Source of the DNA: Pseudomonadota bacterium
GTDB lineage: Bacteria > Pseudomonadota > Alphaproteobacteria > Rhizobiales > Devosiaceae
DNA length: 14,493 bases
NCBI GenBank assembly: GCA_023427545.1
Contig: JAEZBF010000408.1
Coordinates: 1-14,493, forward strand
Reading direction: 5' to 3'
Position numbers and translations under genes: made by a program
Shown here: positions 13,401 to 14,493 of the stretch, piece by piece
How positions within the stretch are numbered: position 1 is the stretch's first letter
Layout of the letters: each line of letters opens with the position of its first letter
The notes under the pieces: model-generated
Seen by the model: only the letters and a program-made list of their open reading frames with translations
The model's database searches: none
What the model was told of the DNA's origin: nothing

Positions 13401-14425
13401 CACGCGACGCCCAGCTTCTTTTGCAGCTTGGTGCTGCTGGTGGTGTACTGGAAGACGATCCGCTCGCCCGGCGCGACCACAGCCTTTGCCGCCTGGGCCA
13501 TCAGCGCGGCCTCGTGGAAGCCCGAGAGGATGAGCTTGAGCTTGCCCGGATAGGCGTTGATGTCGCCGATCGCGAAGACGCCCGGCACCGAGGACTGGAA
13601 CTTCTCGGTATCGACCGCAATCAGGTTGTCGTTGAGCTCGAGCCCCCAGTCGGCGACCGGGCCGAGCTTCATGGTCAGCCCGAAGAACGGCAGCATGCGC
13701 GTTACCGGCAGCACCAGGTCGCCGGCATCGGTGGTGAGGTGGACGTTCTCGATCTGGCCGTCCGCGCCGTCGATCTTCGCGATCTGGCCGAGGAGGAAGT
13801 TGATCTTGCCCTCCATGACCAGCTCCTTCATCCGGTTCACCGAAGCCGGCGCCGCCTTGAAGGCGTCGGGGCGGTGGACCAGCGTGAGGGAGCGGGCGAT
13901 GGGCTGCAGGTTCAGCGGCCAGTCGAGCGCCGAGTCGCCGCCACCGACGATGACCACATCGTGGTCGCGGAAATCGTCCATGCGGCGCACGGCGTAGAAC
14001 ACCGACTTCTGCTCATAGGCCTCAATCCCGTCGACCGGCGGGCGCTTGGCCTGGAACGAGCCGCCGCCGGCCGCGATCACCACCACCTTGCAGCGGAAGA
14101 CCTCGCCCGCGTCCGAATAGAGCCGGAAGTCGCCGTCGGGCAGCTTCTCGAGCTTTTCGATCATTCGCGAGAAGTGGAACTCCGGCTTGAACGGCGCGAT
14201 CTGCGCCATCAGGTTTTCGGTCAGCCCCTGCCCCGTGATCACCGGGTACCCCGGAATGTCGTAGATCGGCTTTTCCGGATAGAGCTCGGCGCACTGCCCG
14301 CCCGGCCGGTCGAGGATGTCGACGACGTGGCACTTGAGGTCGAGCAGCCCGAGCTCGAACACGGCGAACAGGCGCACGGGCCCCGCGCCGATGATGACCA
14401 CGGCGGTAACGATGTCTTCTGCCAT
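13400..14425 (-). CDS. Ferredoxin-NADP reductase, type 2 (YumC/thioredoxin-reductase-like)
   Basis: A 341-residue flavoprotein that moves electrons between NADPH and ferredoxin. Family blocks are GAGPVRLFAVFELGLLDLKCHVVDILDRPGGQCAELYPEKPIYDIPGYP (residues 13-61), the NADPH site IVGGGDSALDW (159-169), PGVFAIGDINAYPGKLKLILSGFHEAA (281-307) and the C-terminal YTTSSTKLQKKLGVA. Residue 18 is Arg where the FAD-binding GxGxxG motif should have its last Gly. Pro170 and Pro186 also stand where Thr and Arg are more usual. The frame extends 19 codons upstream into a palindromic repeat; that N-terminus (MVSLSNHE...) is the repeat itself. I therefore start at MAEDIV (14425), with Met three codons earlier as an alternative. 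The stop overlaps the ferredoxin start. Confidence 0.92.
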   Translation of the reverse strand: MAEDIVTAVVIIGAGPVRLFAVFELGLLDLKCHVVDILDRPGGQCAELYPEKPIYDIPGYPVITGQGLTENLMAQIAPFKPEFHFSRMIEKLEKLPDGDFRLYSDAGEVFRCKVVVIAAGGGSFQAKRPPVDGIEAYEQKSVFYAVRRMDDFRDHDVVIVGGGDSALDWPLNLQPIARSLTLVHRPDAFKAAPASVNRMKELVMEGKINFLLGQIAKIDGADGQIENVHLTTDAGDLVLPVTRMLPFFGLTMKLGPVADWGLELNDNLIAVDTEKFQSSVPGVFAIGDINAYPGKLKLILSGFHEAALMAQAAKAVVAPGERIVFQYTTSSTKLQKKLGVA

Positions 14426-14440
14426 TGCTCTCATTCTGAC

Positions 14441-14456
14441 CGTGGCAAGTGCCACG
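14441..14456. promoter_or_regulatory. Perfect palindrome upstream of the reductase gene
   Basis: CGTGGCA (14441-14447) and TGCCACG (14450-14456) are perfect 7-bp arms around a 2-nt centre. It lies 15 nt before the reductase ATG, where a repressor would block transcription or translation. It also abuts the dispersed repeat to the right. It could be an operator, or the second part of a two-hairpin repeat unit; I cannot tell which. Confidence 0.5.
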
Positions 14457-14488
14457 ACCTCGTGGTTCGACAAGCTCACCATGAGGTC
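14456..14488. repeat. REP-like palindromic intergenic repeat
   Basis: GACCTCGTGGT (14456-14466) and ACCATGAGGTC (14478-14488) are 11-bp inverted arms with one G-T mismatch and an 11-nt loop (TCGACAAGCTC). I recall this sequence type as a dispersed palindromic repeat in many alphaproteobacterial genomes; its read-through gives peptides such as VSLSNHE, often misannotated as protein N-termini. Here it creates a false 19-residue extension of the reductase. Only one copy is in the window, so its multi-copy nature is established knowledge rather than seen. Confidence 0.7.
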
Positions 14489-14493
14489 TACTC

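Noticed and set aside
14426..14482. MVSLSNHE... N-terminal extension of the reductase
   Set aside because: These codons come from the palindromic repeat and the adjoining palindrome; the family begins near MAEDIVTAVVIIGAGP.

Overview
The window is GC-rich alphaproteobacterial chromosome. Pointers to this class are the gene order flgE-flgK-flgL with large, divergent Ser/Thr/Gly-rich hook proteins, an alphaproteobacterial-style MetA ('HMLNHLEYD'), a YcjX/DUF697 pair, an adrenodoxin-type ferredoxin beside a type-2 ferredoxin-NADP reductase, and a palindromic intergenic repeat at the right edge of the sort whose read-through peptide is 'VSLSNHE'. Hyphomicrobiales (a Devosia-like organism, for example) is my best guess, but the order is not proven by the sequence. 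Coding density is high, most neighbours are spaced or overlapped like operon members, and no insertion sequence, tRNA, rRNA or CRISPR array is visible.

Layout. (1) 1-5090, minus strand: the hook operon flgE -> flgK -> flgL, with flgL cut by the left edge. Upstream of flgE, at 5142-5156, is a near-perfect sigma-54 (-24/-12) promoter. About 100 bp further upstream, at 5229-5243, is a perfect CGGCAA-N3-TTGCCG palindrome placed like a FlbD/NtrC-type enhancer site. This is the best regulatory signal in the window. (2) 5294-7119, plus strand: an uncharacterised P-loop protein and metA, 20 nt apart. (3) 7105-7814, plus strand: a PhD-type antitoxin and VapC PIN toxin with overlapping reading frames, preceded by a promoter-like sequence and an 8-bp direct repeat. 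(4) 7811-8233, minus strand: a SRPBCC/AHSA1-like protein whose stop codon overlaps the vapC stop in one CTAG. (5) 8371-10850, plus strand: ycjX and a DUF697 membrane protein (YcjF-like) overlapping by ATGA, closed by a perfect 12-bp-stem hairpin. (6) 10899-12105, minus strand: two colinear 183-residue DUF2269-like membrane proteins in tandem. (7) 12225-14425, minus strand: ferredoxin-NADP reductase and a [2Fe-2S] ferredoxin with overlapping stop and start codons, then an EAL-domain c-di-GMP phosphodiesterase with a CxxC at its N terminus. (8) 14441-14488: two abutting palindromes, the second a dispersed-repeat (REP-like) element.

How it fits together. The left third builds the flagellar hook and hook-filament junction under apparent sigma-54/enhancer control. 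The EAL protein could link c-di-GMP to motility, but nothing local proves that. MetA is the acyltransferase that opens the methionine pathway. The ferredoxin and its reductase form a natural NADPH-to-ferredoxin electron pair. The reductase has lost the third glycine of its N-terminal GxGxxG motif (Arg18). The P-loop gene and the tandem DUF2269 genes are the least characterised. I see no clearly new multi-gene system. The items most worth a second look are the flgE control region, the P-loop gene, the DUF2269 tandem and the reductase substitution.
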